A stretch of 64,000 bases of DNA. Origin: Drosophila persimilis. Its lineage: Eukaryota; Arthropoda; Insecta; Diptera; Drosophilidae. The translations under genes and the position numbers were made by a program. Under the pieces are notes generated by a model. It did not search any database, had not been told where the DNA came from, and saw only the letters and a list, made by a program, of their open reading frames with translations. The stretch spans positions 124,001 through 188,000 of the forward strand of contig NW_020825424.1 in NCBI RefSeq assembly GCF_003286085.1. The letters are read 5' to 3'. Shown piece after piece: positions 1-10,814 of this stretch. Each line of letters begins with the position of its first letter. Position 1 is the first letter of the stretch.

Positions 1-108
1 CCATAAGGGGATGTATACGTAGCTTACGGTTTCGTGGGTCGCGCCCCCTACGGGGCGAGGACGTTACGGTAGCGCGCTACCGCAAGTGGCCCTTACGAAG
101 TCGGCAAG

Positions 109-1000
109 TCATTCGGGTCTCTCCAGCGTCGTCGGGTTCTCCTCGGGGTGTTCCACTCCGTGGAAGGCCTTTAAGTCGGCTAAACTCGCTGTTTTCCTTT
201 GTTTGCCTTGTTGAATCTGTAGTCGAACTATGTTGGGAGATAAGAATCGGGTTACCTTGTACGGCCCGTCGTACTTAGGGGCCAACTTGGCCGCGAAACC
301 GTGGGCGGCTTTGGATAGGTGATGCTGCCGAAGGAGGACTCCTAGTTCGGGTCGCCACTCGCGCCGTCGGAGGTCGTATGTTCTCTTCTGCTCTTGGGAT
401 GCCCGTTGGGTGTTCTCCTGTACGACCTTGAATACTTCCTGCAGTCGTGTCGCCTTCCTGTGGGCAGGCTCTGGTTCATTTCCTAATCCTGGGGTCACTT
501 CGTCGTACAAGGCTCCTGGTAGCCTTGGTTCTCGTCCGAGTACCAAAAAGGCCGGGCTGAAGCCCGTGGTGTCCGACGTGCTGCTGTTTATGGCCAAGCT
601 TAACTCGGGGAGGAGATCGTCCCAGGTCCGTTGGTCCCCGTCGGCGTATTGTGCAATCATTGTCTTGATGGTCCGGTTTGCCCTCTCCGTCGGGTTTTGC
701 TGAGGGGTATACGGCGCGATGTGCTCGAGTTCCATTCCCGCCACTTCGCAGAATTTCCGGAAGGACCGACTAGTGAATTGTGTTCCGTTGTCGCACACAA
801 ACTTCCACGGGACCCCGAATCGGCAGAGTATCCTCTCTCGGAACGCCTTCTCCAAGTGGGCGGTTGTGGCTTTCCGGAGTGGCACAAGTTCCACCCATTT
901 GCAGAATGAGTCGAAGAACACGAGGAGCATCGTGTTGCCGTGCGTTGAGCGGGGTAGTGGGCCTATCGTTGGGTTACCCGAGTGGCGGTCTTCCGTATTC
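109..1000 (-). pseudogene. Element A1: integrase region
   Basis: Part of the A1 fossil. The translated minus strand shows an integrase catalytic core: a conserved aspartate in FFDSFCKWVEL, a second in FVCDNGTQFTS and a glutamate in NPTERANRTIK, which is the D,D-35-E layout of retroviral-type integrases. After the core comes a basic C-terminal part (KYDGPYKVTRFLSPNIVRL) that matches the usual Ty3/gypsy C-terminal fold. It follows the reverse transcriptase region of the same element. Fossil coding region; no host function is implied. Confidence 0.8.
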
Positions 1001-3731
1001 CTAAGTGTCCGGCGGTCGGGTGATCGTGGCATTCTTCTAACACTCGTCTACGATGGCCACTGGCGACGCATAATTTCCACTGGTGAGATTCTTCTTCGAT
1101 TGGTCGGTGTCCAGGCTGCCGGTAGATCTGTCCGTTCTCGATTATAAATTCTCTGCATTCTTCGGGTCGTGCCTGGATACGTTTGAGCAACCTTTGTATC
1201 CAGGGGCAGGTGGGCAGGTCTTCTAGGGTTCGCTGTATGGTGTCGATAGGTTGCCGGGAAAGAGCGTCTGCTACGATGTTCTGGCTTCCGCGTCGGTAAA
1301 GCACGTCGAAGCGATACTGTTGGAGTTCCAGAGCCCAACGAGCGATGCGACCGGTCGGGTTATTGATCGAGTTTAACCACTTCAAAGCGAGATGGTCGGT
1401 GATGACGTCGAAGTGGTAACCCTCCAGGTAGCATCGTAATTTCCTGATGGCCCAGACGATGGCTAAGCATCCCTTTTCCGTGGCCGAGTAGTTTTCTTCT
1501 GCTTTCAAGAGCCTTCGGCTAGCGTAGGCTATGACCCTCTCCTCTCCGCGGATCTGTTGCGTCAGGACTGCCCCTAGACCGTAGGCGCTTGCGTCAGTTT
1601 GTAGAGCGAACATCTCCGTGAAATCCGGGCAGGCTAAGACGGGTGCTTGGGTTAACTTCTCCTTCAACTCCTCGAAAGCGCCCTGCTGTTCGTCACTCCA
1701 GATCCACCTTTTCTCCTTCTTCAAGAGGCTAGTCATGGGTTGTACAATCGCCGCGAAGTTTGGGACAAACCTCCGGTACCACGATGCCATTCCTAAGCAG
1801 CGTCGAAGCTCCTTTATCGAACTTGGTGGGGCCAACTTCCGGACGGCGACGATCTTATCTGGGTCGGTGTGTATACCCCGCTCACTAATGACATGTCCCA
1901 GATATACGATGCTTTTCTGGAAAAAGCTGCATTTCTTTTGGTTTAATCTTAGATTGGCTTCCCGCAGTCTTCGGAAAACCTCTCGCAGATGGTCGACGTG
2001 TTCTTCCAGTGCCGCTCCGATGACAATGATGTCGTCGAGGTAAGCAAAGGCGTTGGGTTCCATCTGTGGTCCGATGACGCTGTCCAAGGCTCGCTGGAAC
2101 GTAGCCGATGCTGAGTGTAGTCCGAACGGCATCACCTTCCAATGGAAGAGTCCTCGGCCCGGAACGGTGAAGGCGGTGCATTCTCGGCTCCCCTCGGCCA
2201 TAGGGATCTGCCAATACCCGTTCTTGAGGTCCAACGTCGAGATGTAACGCGCGTTACGGAGCCTCTCGATGATGTGGTTGATCCTGGGCAATGGGTAGGC
2301 GTCGGGTATCGATTGCGCGTTGAGCTGTCGGTAGTCTACGCACATCCGCATCTCGCCTGTCTTCTTTCCCACCAGTACGATGGGTGCGCTGTGTGGGCTT
2401 TTTGAAGCTTCTATCCGCCCGTCTTGCAGCAACTCGTCGACCTGAGCATTGATGATTTTCTGCATGGCCGGATTCTTGGGGAAGTACCTCTGCTTTATCG
2501 GCTTGTCGTCCTTCATGGTGATGGCATGCTCGGCTATGTGAGACACGCCCTTCAATCCCTCGAACTTGGCCAATTCTTGCTTCAAGAACTCGGCTACCCA
2601 CGGCGGGAGGGGTGGTTCGATGATGGGGGCTGTCGGTGGCGAGATTTCTTCGAGCGGGGCACATGTTATGACGGCGAGGTTCACGGTGATAGGGTTAGTC
2701 GAGTCTGACCTTCGAAAAGGGTTGCGTTGTCGACCGGCCGCGGCATCGGCTAAAGGGGCGAGTTGATAATCCGTTGGGGGGTTAGACGCGAGGTGGTCTA
2801 CCTCGACCCGTCCGTGTCCTTCAGGGCCGTCGTCTTCCAGGCGACGGTCCAGCGGTGTCGCAGTCGTCTCCGGCGTGGTTTCGTTACTCTGGGTGTTCTT
2901 CGGGGCGGACGGACTGGCCCTGGGTGTGTCCAGCGGTGTCGCAGTCGTCTCTGTCGTAGCTTCGTTGATGATTCTGGCGTGGTCGTATCGAATCGTGGGT
3001 TGGGTTCGGGTGGCGTTGCTGGGTCTGGCGTGTTCGCGATCCTGGTGCGTGGTCATGGTTACGTTGCTGGGTCTGGCGGGTTCGAGATTCTGGTGCGTTG
3101 TCACTGGTACATTGCTGGGTCTGGCGGGTTCGAGATTCTGGTGCGTTGTCACTGTTACGTTGCTGGGTCTGGAGTGGTTGGGCTTCAGGTGCGTTGTCGC
3201 TGGTACATTGCTGGGTCTGGCGGGTTCGAGATTCTGGTGCGTTGGTTTCGTCCGGTGGGTCGCTGTTGGATTGGTCGAGGGGGTAGGAGCAGCGGATGCC
3301 GTCGCTGGACGTTCGTCACTAAAAGTAACCATGCGGGGCCGAGTCGAGGATGATGTGGGGATCGGGTTGGTTTCCCGGATCGCCCGCTGGGTCAACTGCA
3401 AGTACGCTCGGCCGCATTGTTTTATGGTCTGGACGCCGCAAAGGAAATCGAGCCCCAGTATGATGTCGTCCACTACCATGGGTAGGACTAATAGAATCAC
3501 CCGCGTTTCCTGTTGATCCAGACGTACCTTGACCGAAACTGCTTGCGTCACCTCCTTTGCTGTACCGTCCGCCAGGCGGACGGTAGTCCTTATATTCCGT
3601 GCGTTCCCTCCGGTACTTACTTCATGAGCGATGCGTTGACTGACGAACGACCGCGTCGCTCCTGTGTCGAGGGTAGCTGTGAGCGGTACTCCTTCGATGG
3701 TTACTAGCGCGGCGATCCTGCCTCCTTCCAA
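1000..3731 (-). pseudogene. Element A1: protease, reverse transcriptase and RNase H region
   Basis: Part of the A1 fossil. In order, the translation shows a retropepsin motif (TLDTGATRSFVS) near the start, a long low-complexity linker, a reverse transcriptase with MRMCVDYRQLN, MPFGLHSASATFQ and the catalytic box FAYLDDIIV, then RNase H (LQTDASAYGLGAVL) and the start of the integrase zinc finger. The linker is unusual: it carries several near-identical repeats of about 16 residues built around THQNLEPARPSNV. The order PR-RT-RH-IN identifies Ty3/gypsy. A second piece of the same protease and linker lies at 16.57-17.11 kb. Confidence 0.85.
2945..3250 (-). repeat. 48-bp tandem repeats inside element A pol linker
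   Basis: About five to six tandem units near 48 bp, each containing a version of ttgctgggtctggcg and ttctggtgcgttg. They keep the reading frame and encode the repeated THQNLEPARPSNV-type peptide between protease and reverse transcriptase. The related piece at 16.57 kb has fewer units, so unit number varies between copies. Confidence 0.8.
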
Positions 3732-3787
3732 ACTTAAGGGATGAGTTACTCCAGGGGGCCCTGGAGGTATGTCTCCGATCGGTTCCC

Positions 3788-5080
3788 TTACGAGCGGAGA
3801 CTCGGTCCGTTTCCCGACTCGGACAGCCTACAGCAGTCGATCGTCCGGATGCCGCGGCGACCACACTCCCAACAGAATAACGCTCGCCGATTCCTGCATG
3901 AACTGCTGAAATGACCTTCCTCTCCGCAATTCCGACAGGCCCGGCGTGGGTTCACCGGCTGATCTCCATCCTGTGTCACTACGCGGCTTGCCGTCTCGGC
4001 GCTCCGGGAGGGCCCGGTGTCGTCTGGAGGAGCCTGCTGCGGGGTGGATAATCCGGATCCTTGGTATGATGTCGTTCTGGTTTTCGTATCTGGGCGGTCG
4101 TAAGCGTGGCGGGTTTGTTCGCGGTCCCGCGTTGTCTCGTACGCTACTATCAAGCGGGTCAGTTCTCGCAACGTCTCGAACTCATGCCTACGGGTGAACA
4201 GTTGGTATTCCGGCCGAAGGTTCTCGTAGATCCTGTCCAGCTCCCTGTCTGGAGTATACTGAGCTCGTTGCATCATGAGTCGGAGGTCGATCAAGTAGTC
4301 CTGAAAGGCTTCTCGGGGTCGTTGGTGACGGGAGCGGATCGTATCTTCCAAGCGCTGAAAGTATCGCGGGGGTAGGAAGAACTCCAAGAACTCTTACCGG
4401 AACTCGGTCCAGGGCATGCCTTGCATCTGGAACGTCCTAAACCATCCTTCTGCCTTGCCAGTTAGTAGCCCGGAGATGGCTCGCGGCAGTTGTGCTGGAC
4501 TCCCGCCATATGAGTCGACCCTTTCTTCCAACCGTTCGATGAAAGCCAGCGCATCCGAGTGTCCGTCGAACTTCAGGCCCCAATTGCGCAGCTTATCGGC
4601 GAGGGCGGCGAAGGAGATTTCTTCCCTTCCGGGTCGCGAAGTTCCGGCTTCCTCGGGGAAGCGGTGCTGGTAGTGATTATCACCATGTCGTCGGTCGGTC
4701 GTGGCTTCAAGCCGACTAGAGTCACTGTACCCAGGACCTTGAGCTGCGCGCGGGAACTCGGGAATTACGATGGATAGGGGCTGTTCCGCACAGATCCCTT
4801 CCTTCTGTTCACGTTGACTCGGTCCCGGCGACGTGGACGTGTTCCTCGGGTTCCTCGGGCTGGGCGCGCTGTCGAAGACCGTTCCGAGCTCTTCGATCCG
4901 CTTTTCGATCGCCGTCGGATGCTCGCCGCGCGAGATGAAGGCCGAGATCCGGCTGCGCAGTTCGTCCACTGTCCCGGTTTTACCGAGGCCGAATTCGACG
5001 GCGATGGCCTGCAATTCGTCCTTGCGCCGATGCGAAATCCACTGTACCCCCATGTCGAAGCACGGTGGTCGAACTGGCAC
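3788..5080 (-). pseudogene. Element A1: gag region
   Basis: Part of the A1 fossil. The N-terminal part has a SAP-like stretch (ELQAIAVEFGLGKTGTVDEL), then a gag-type helical domain (PREAFQDYLIDLRLMMQRAQY) and two zinc knuckles near the C-terminus: CRNCGEEGHFSSSC, a classical CCHC, and a second one around CWECGRRG. It precedes the protease region. The same helical domain and knuckles recur in the element A pieces at 42.7-43.0, 48.5-48.8, 55.7-56.3 and 57.5-58.1 kb, so gag is the most duplicated part of this family here. Broken. Confidence 0.8.
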
Positions 5081-5499
5081 TTCGAAGTCTTTCGCGTTTC
5101 CGACGGTAGTATCACGTATTGACCCTCCGGTAGAATCTTTTTCTTAGGTAACGCGCTGAATACCGGAGTCCTTGGGGTTAGTCACGGAAGCACGTCGTAT
5201 GCACGGTTAACACGGTTGTCCAGTGGGGCGTCCTTGGAGTCCTTGCTGTTTGGGGTCCTGGTCGATGGTCGTGGTTGTCGTCGGTCTTTATAGTAGCCTG
5301 GGGATCGATGCTAGGCCGGTCGATGGTCCTGGCTATCGTTGTCCTTGGAATTGTCCTGACTGTTGATCCTTGCTGGGCCGGTCAATAGTCCTTGCTATCG
5401 TTGTCCTTGGAATTGTCCTTGTCGTCCTGGTCGTGCTGGGTTCGTTGATTTAAGCGCGGGATCTCGTCTCGTGTTGATGGCTGAACGCTGACCGATCAC

Positions 5500-5815
5500 T
5501 TTGAAGGCTGGGCATTGACTGTCTGCTTCGAATGCTGGACGCTGACTCTCTCTGATACCGGGCGCTGACTGCTTGAACGCTGCGGTACTGACGGTTTGAA
5601 TGCTGGGCGCTGACTCCTCCTTTCGCTGATACCGGGCGCTGACTGCTTGAACGCTGGATACTGACTGCTCTTCGCTGACACCGGGCACTGACTCTTGAAC
5701 GCTGGATACTGACTGCTCTTCGCTGACACCGGGCACTGACTGTTTTAACGCTGGATACTGACTGCTCTTCGCTGACACCGGGCACTGACTGTTTGAACGC
5801 TGGATCCTGAGTCCG
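5500..5815. repeat. 48-bp tandem repeat in element A leader
   Basis: About five to six units, three of them nearly identical, repeat every 48 bp around gctggatactgactgctc and cgctgacaccgggcactg. The array lies in the untranslated leader between primer site and gag. Translations across it give a repeated SAKSSQYPA-type peptide in several frames, which I treat as an effect of the repeat and not a gene. Confidence 0.85.
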
Positions 5816-5819
5816 ACAT

Positions 5820-6200
5820 ATATAGCCGGGACGGTCGGTCTACGGGAGGGTTCCGCTGCTCGTTCGGCGTCTACAGCTCACGACTCTCTGCTCGCCGCGT
5901 GCGTGTCGCTCTATTTCTTGCGATCTCTGCCCAGCTTCGGCTCGGTTCTCTTTCTCTGCCGTCTCGCCACGGCGTTCTCCTCCTCGTGTGGGCGCGGCGG
6001 CCACGTGCTGACGCTATTGCTAGGGAGGTTAGGGAAGCCAGTCTCGGCTGTACGTGAATAATGGGCGACCTCACGTGCGGTTTTCAAGAGATATACAGCT
6101 ATTCTTGGCCTAATGATTCCGACTGGCCATGCTTGCGCGTGGTACAGTCCCGATTCCTTCTGCTACTCGTTTTCTGATCAACTACTTAGCGCCCCAAAAC
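5820..6200 (-). other. Element A1 leader, no gene seen
   Basis: CT-rich untranslated leader of element A1 between the primer-binding site and the 48-bp repeats. I see no convincing coding sequence; the short open frames here lack recognisable domains. Confidence 0.5.
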
Positions 6201-6204
6201 ATAA

Positions 6205-6234
6205 CGGAATCTCGGAGTCCCTGCTCGGGCGCCA
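6205..6234 (-). other. Primer-binding site of element A1
   Basis: On the minus strand this reads TGGCGCCCGAGCAGGGAC, close to the site complementary to the 3' end of lysine tRNA. It lies two bases inside the inner end of the LTR (LTR edge at 6,237), the usual spacing. Lysine-type primer sites are known for the Osvaldo and Ulysses elements of Drosophila. Confidence 0.75.
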
Positions 6235-6236
6235 TC

Positions 6237-8264
6237 TGTAAGGAAGCGATCCTGGGCTGGGGTACATATCTCAGTCTACTCCAGGGTCGAAATTACAGCA
6301 ATATTTATAATTTGCCGGGACTCCGAGTTCTGGGCCGTCGACGGGACAGGGAGGCCATCCCCAGACGGGAGCGACCGAGAGGAAAGGGAACAGTACGGGG
6401 CGTGGCAGTGGCAATCGCCGGACAGCACTTACGTGGCCCGGTCGGACTAAGAATTACTACGAGGGTCGGAGATATCGACAGGCATCGCCGAGAGGGCTTA
6501 GGCAATCGCCGGACAGCGCTCTCGGGATCCCGTCGAACTAAGAACTACTACGAAGGTCGGTGCTATGCGGGGAAACCAACATGTATCACCGAGAGTGTCT
6601 AGGCTATCGCCGGATAACACTCACGGGACCTTGTCGGATTAAAAATTACTACGAAGGTCTTGGCTATGCGGGGATACCGACAAATACCACCGCGGGTACC
6701 TAGGCTATCGCCGGACAGCACTCACGGGGGCCCCGTCGGACTAAGAATTACTACGAGGGTCGGAGATATCGGCAAGCACCGCCGGGAGGGCTTAGGCAAT
6801 CGCCGGATAGCGCTCCCGGGATCCTGTCGAACTAAGAACTACTACGAAGGTCTTTGCTATGCGGGGATACCGACAAATACCACCGCGAGTACCTAGGCTA
6901 TCGCCGGACAGCACTCACGGGGGGCCCGTCGGACTAAGAATTACTACGAGGGTCGGAGATATCGGCAAGCATCGCCGGGAGGGCTTAGGCAATCGCCGGA
7001 TAGCGCTCCCGGGATCCTGTCGAACTAAGAACTACTACGGGGCCGGAGGTATCGACAAGCGTCGCCGAGGGCACCTAGGCAATCGCCGGATGGTACTCAC
7101 GGGACACTGTCGAACTAAGAATTGCTACGGGGGTCGGAGATATCGACAAGCATCGCCGAGGGTGCCTAGGCAATCGCCGGATAGCACTCACGGGACACTG
7201 TCGAACTAAGGATTGCTACGGGGGTCGGAGACATCGACAAGCGTTGCCGAGGGTGCCTAGGCAATCGCCGGATAGCACTTACGGGACGCTGTCGAACTAA
7301 GAATTACTACGGGGGGTCGGAGATATCGCCAAGCGTCGCCGAGAGTGCCTAGGCAGTCGCCGGATAGCGCTCCCGGGATCCTGTCGAACTAAGAACTACT
7401 ACGAAGGTCTTTGCTATGCGGGGATACCGACAAATACCACCGCGAGTACCTAGGCTATCGCCGGACAGCACTCACGGGGGGCCCGTCGGACTAAGAATTA
7501 CTACGAGGGTCGGAGATATCGGCAAGCATCGCCGGGAGGGCTTAGGCAATCGCCGGATAGCACTCACGGGACACTGTCAAACTAAGGATTGCTACGGGGG
7601 TCGGAGACATCGACAAGCGTTGCCGAGGGTGCCTAGGCAATCGCCGGATAGCACTTACGGGACGCTGTCGAACTAAGAATTACTACGGGGGGTCGGAGAT
7701 ATCGCCAAGCGTCGCCGAGAGTGCCTAGGCAGTCGCCGGATAGCACTTACGGGACGCTGTCGAACTAAGAATCACTACGAATACGGGAATACCGACACAT
7801 ATCGCCGAGAGTACCTAGGCAATCGCCGGATAGCACTCACGGGACACTATCAGGCTAAACATTACTGCGAAAGTCTTTATCATACAGGGCAGGCATCGCC
7901 GAGAGGGCTTAGGCAATCGCCGGACAGCGCCTTCGGGACCCTGGGAACTACTGGGGTACTGCGGGGTCACAAACTACTGGAGGGATTCATGCGGGGGGAA
8001 CGCCAACAGTTGTCACCGAGAACGCCTAGGCAATCGCCGGACAGCGGCCTCAGGATCCTGTTGGGCTACGAACTACTGAAGGAATCACGCGGGGGCCCCG
8101 ACGGGCATCCGGAGCGAATACGGATCACCACGTTGGTGTAGCCAAAGAGGGAGACTCGGGCAAGAGGCGTGGGGAAGGGCGGAGAAGATGAGGCCCCGGG
8201 CATTCAGGTTCCCTAGCGTATAGATTGTTGGTGACCAGGCTATGTTTTCGTTATATTCGTTACA
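6237..8264 (-). repeat. 5' LTR of element A1 (outer end uncertain)
   Basis: The inner end is fixed by the adjoining primer-binding site and begins TGTAAGGAAGCG on the plus strand. The outer end is not fixed because the partner LTR is outside the window. A TTACA at 8,260-8,264 would give an LTR of about 2.03 kb with symmetrical TGTAA/TTACA ends. Most of the LTR is a minisatellite. Confidence 0.55.
6340..8080. repeat. 91-101 bp minisatellite inside the element A LTR
   Basis: About 18-19 tandem units of 91 to 101 bp, marked by the recurring strings ggcaatcgccgga, cggagatatcg and actaagaattactacg. Two unit types alternate, a shorter one with gtcggagatatcg and a longer one with tatgcggggataccgac. 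A block near 6,840-7,010 recurs almost unchanged near 7,390-7,560, so there is higher-order structure. Open frames across the array are repetitive and I do not call them genes. Confidence 0.9.
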
Positions 8265-9375
8265 TTTCACTTTATTCTTCTTTGGTTCCCTACCTATCGC
8301 ACCGCTCAGCAGCCCGCATGCACGTCTTGAGACTCGCTTACCCCTCTACTCCCACGCTTGTGCTTGTCGAAAGCCTCCTCTTTCCCGGGATTGCAGCGCC
8401 GGTGTAGGATCCCCTCTCCGTAAACGTAGTGTCGATGCCGGATCCTTCGCGCACTGCTGATCGCGTTAATTTCGAAGTAGTCCGCCACGTGTGTTCTTTT
8501 TCTTTTCGCGCGCCACTCAGATTTTTACCCGTCGACGCGTCCGATTCCTACGACTGCCTCTCATCTCACTGACTTCCTTTCCACGTTTTCCCAGCTTCAG
8601 AGCCGGCGTTCTGCTGGCTCTGCCGATCCAGCGTCGGCGTGGGCGGCTAGCGTCGTTATTTCCCCTCTCTTTTGGCGTCTGTAGCTGCGCCGGTGACTTT
8701 CGCCTCTCTTTTCCACTCCTGGGGCGTCGTTGCTGGATTTGATTGCTGTTCTCAGCGGCCCTCTTCTGCCGCTGCTGCGTGGATGCTGTCGGCTTATCTT
8801 GTCAGCGCTTCTCCTCGGCCGCTGCTGCGTCGATGCTGTTGGCTTATCTTGTCAGCGCTTTCCTCTCTGCCGTGGCTGCGTCGATGCCGGCGGCTCGCTG
8901 GATCCCGTTGTTTTCCTCGTCTCTCTTTGGCCGCTGCTGCGTCGTTGTTGTTGGGTTATCTTGTCGATGCTTCCCTCTCTGCCTGTTGCTGCGTCGATGC
9001 CGGCGGCTCGCTGGATCCCGTTGTTTTCCTCGTCTCTCTTTGGCCGCTGCTGCGTCGTTGTTGTTGGGTTATCTTGTCGATGCTTCCCTCTCTGCCTGTT
9101 GCTGCGTCGATGCCGGCGGCTCGCTGGATCCCGTTGTTTTCCTCGTCTCTCTTTGGCCGCTGCTGCGTCGTTGTTGTTGGGTCTTGGTTCTGGAAAGCCA
9201 GTGGCGTCCGCCGTGATCGCGACTCGCCCCCCCTTTTAAGAAAATAGCAAGCTACGTGGGGCTTAGAGACCCCTCGGGACGTATACTAAAAAATTAATAA
9301 CAAGTGGCCTTCGTGGCCTTCCCCCCTCCCCCTTAACCTAAAACTGAACAGTCAATGCTTAAACCTAGAAAATAA
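8265..9375. other. CT-rich flank without a recognisable gene
   Basis: This stretch between the presumed LTR end and the first DINE-1 copy is strongly CT-rich. It may be the rest of the element A LTR or older repeat DNA. Overlapping open frames at 8.7-9.25 kb exist in all three plus frames because the 113-bp repeats lack stops. They show no domain. Confidence 0.5.
8756..9184. repeat. 113-bp tandem repeat, CT-rich
   Basis: Units starting tcgatgccggcggctcgctg at 8,881, 8,994 and 9,107 are nearly identical, giving an exact period of 113 bp and about 2.7 copies. Looser half-size units containing ggccgctgctgcgt precede them from about 8,756. Confidence 0.85.
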
Positions 9376-10482
9376 CGAGGGGGAACGTTGTGAGTTGCTG
9401 CGGACACCGCAACTCTACGGTTATACCCGATACTAAGTCAGTATGGCTCTCCTCCGGCAGACGCCGCTAATATTTAACGACACGACAAAGAGTGCGTGCG
9501 AGAGAGACAGAAAGTCTGAGCGTGACGTCGGGCGCTGCGTAGCCACCGCAAATTGATTTGTTCCTTTTGGCTAAAAAAATGGTCTGATCTGATCCAGTTT
9601 CAGCAATCTAATAGATATGGTCATTATCTATGATTCTGCGTTTTTAGTTTTCTCAAATCTGCAATATTGTGGATGCAACAGATTTTCGTCCTTTGTGGGG
9701 GCGGATGGGGGGGGGGCGAAATTCTGAGATATACGTTTTATAGTGACATCTTAAAGGAGTGTGTGCACCAAATTTGGTTACTCTAGCCTTAATAGTCTCT
9801 GAGATTTGTGGTTGCCTCAGATTTTCGTCCTTTGCGGGGGCGGAAGGGGGTGTGGCGAAATTTGGACAGGAAACGGTCAAGGTCCGATATCACAGGAGTG
9901 TGGATACCAAATTTGGTTGCTCTGGCTTTTATACGTTCTGAGATCCTTGAACTCATATTTTGCAATTGGCAAAACCGACCATGAAACCTGTGTGTTAGAG
10001 TGAGACAGAGCGAGAAAGAGTGAAATTGTTTTCGTGATTCTGGCTGTAATAATTATACGATCTGGTTCAGATTTTGCACTCTAGAAGATATAGTCATCTT
10101 CTACGATTCTGCGTTTTTAGTTTTCTCGTATCGTCGAAATTGTGGATGCCACAGATTTTCGCCCTTTGTGGGGGCGGAAGTGGGCGGGGCAAAGTTTTGA
10201 AATATTTTTGGAGCAGTGACATATCACAGAAGTCTGGATCCAAAACATCGTTGCTCTAGCTCTTATAGTCTTTGAGCATTAGGCGCTGAAGGGGACGGAC
10301 AGACGGACAGACGGACGGACGGACAGACAGACAGGGCTCCATCGACTCGGCTATTGATGCTGATCAAGAATATATATACTTTAAAGGGTCGGAAACGATT
10401 CCTTCTGGACGTTACACACATCCACTTTTACCACAAACATAATAAGTATACCCCAATACTCATTTTGAGTATCGGGTATAAA
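9376..10482 (-). mobile_element. DINE-1/Helentron copy H1, full length
   Basis: A minus-strand non-autonomous Helitron-type element. In its own direction it starts TTATACCCGATACTC with an imperfect terminal hairpin against GAGTATTGGGGTATA. It then has the DINE-1 core (AGTATATATATTCTTGATCA, ATAGCCGAGTCGAT), a GTCC/GTCT microsatellite, several internal blocks containing CCAAATTTGGTATCC, a subterminal AGTATCGGGTATAA that mirrors the 5' start, a short hairpin GAGTTGC...GCAACTC, and the end CCCCCTCG. These are the hallmarks of DINE-1/INE-1 Helentrons. It codes for nothing. Confidence 0.85.
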
Positions 10483-10814
10483 AAGTCAAAAATCTTAATT
10501 CCAATGAAATAATTCCGGGTCCCTCCAGTGGGAAAATGCCGGCAAGATGATGGGTGGAAAAAATGTGGGTGGAGCGTACGCTCCCTCACAATAGTTAGAT
10601 TCATCTTTTTCCAGCACCTGTGAGGAAATATTCGTTCATGGGCTTTGTTTTGTATTTGTATTTTTATTTACTTTATGTTCCCTGTACTTTCGATATTTGT
10701 ACTGAATGATTCCCAGAGCCAGTTCTGAACGGCTCCAAGTGATAGTTAAGGGCCCACTTCGATGTTGTGTTCCTAACAGATTCTCCCTTCTTTTCAGTTC
10801 TCCTAGCCCCACCC
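10483..10814. other. Left edge of the nrf locus, no gene seen
   Basis: Non-coding flank. Positions 10,590-10,695 recur at 16,453-16,558. Positions 10,696-10,814 recur at the start of each of the three nrf blocks (near 48,838, 58,122 and inverted near 55,666). The point 10,695/10,696 is the uninterrupted form of the site that holds the 32-kb nest. Confidence 0.7.
10590..10695. repeat. 106-bp duplicate of the gene X start region
   Basis: Matches 16,453-16,558 with one difference that I can see. On the minus strand it carries a splice-acceptor-like tatttcctcacag followed by the start of gene X (ATGAATCTAAC), which is cut off at the left edge here. Confidence 0.8.

Larger units (their letters stand above)
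1..8264 (-). mobile_element. LTR retrotransposon A, copy A1 (Ty3/gypsy, Osvaldo/Ulysses-like)
   Basis: This is a minus-strand Ty3/gypsy element running off the left edge of the window. Read in its own direction it has a 5' LTR (from 6,237 rightward), a lysine-tRNA-type primer-binding site, a leader of about 1.15 kb with short tandem repeats, a gag region with zinc knuckles, then protease, reverse transcriptase, RNase H and integrase. The 3' LTR lies outside the window. The very long LTR and the primer site starting TGGCGCCCGAGCAGG fit the Osvaldo/Ulysses lineage of Drosophila, but the family name is my inference. The right LTR end is uncertain: 8,264 gives an LTR of about 2.0 kb with TGTAA/TTACA ends, while about 9,350 is an alternative. 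The coding part is broken, with about two or three breaks. Further pieces of the same family lie at 16.56-17.11, 42.69-43.06, 48.49-48.84, 55.67-56.33 and 57.45-58.12 kb. Confidence 0.8.

Noticed and set aside
5395-5785. Three minus-strand frames with a repeated SAKSSQYPA-type peptide
   Set aside because: All three frames are open because of the 48-bp leader repeat; the position upstream of gag fits an untranslated leader.
6129-7676. Open frames with repeated arginine-rich peptides over the minisatellite
   Set aside because: They repeat with the 91-101 bp unit, change frame between units and have no homologous domain.
8672-9247. Overlapping open frames of 157-191 residues rich in Ala, Ser, Cys and Leu
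   Set aside because: They exist in all three plus frames because the 113-bp repeat lacks stops; no domain or start context supports any of them.
9653-9941. Recurring small frames with FAGAEGGVAKFG-type peptides on several strands
   Set aside because: They are translations of the conserved internal blocks of DINE-1 and appear wherever that element occurs.
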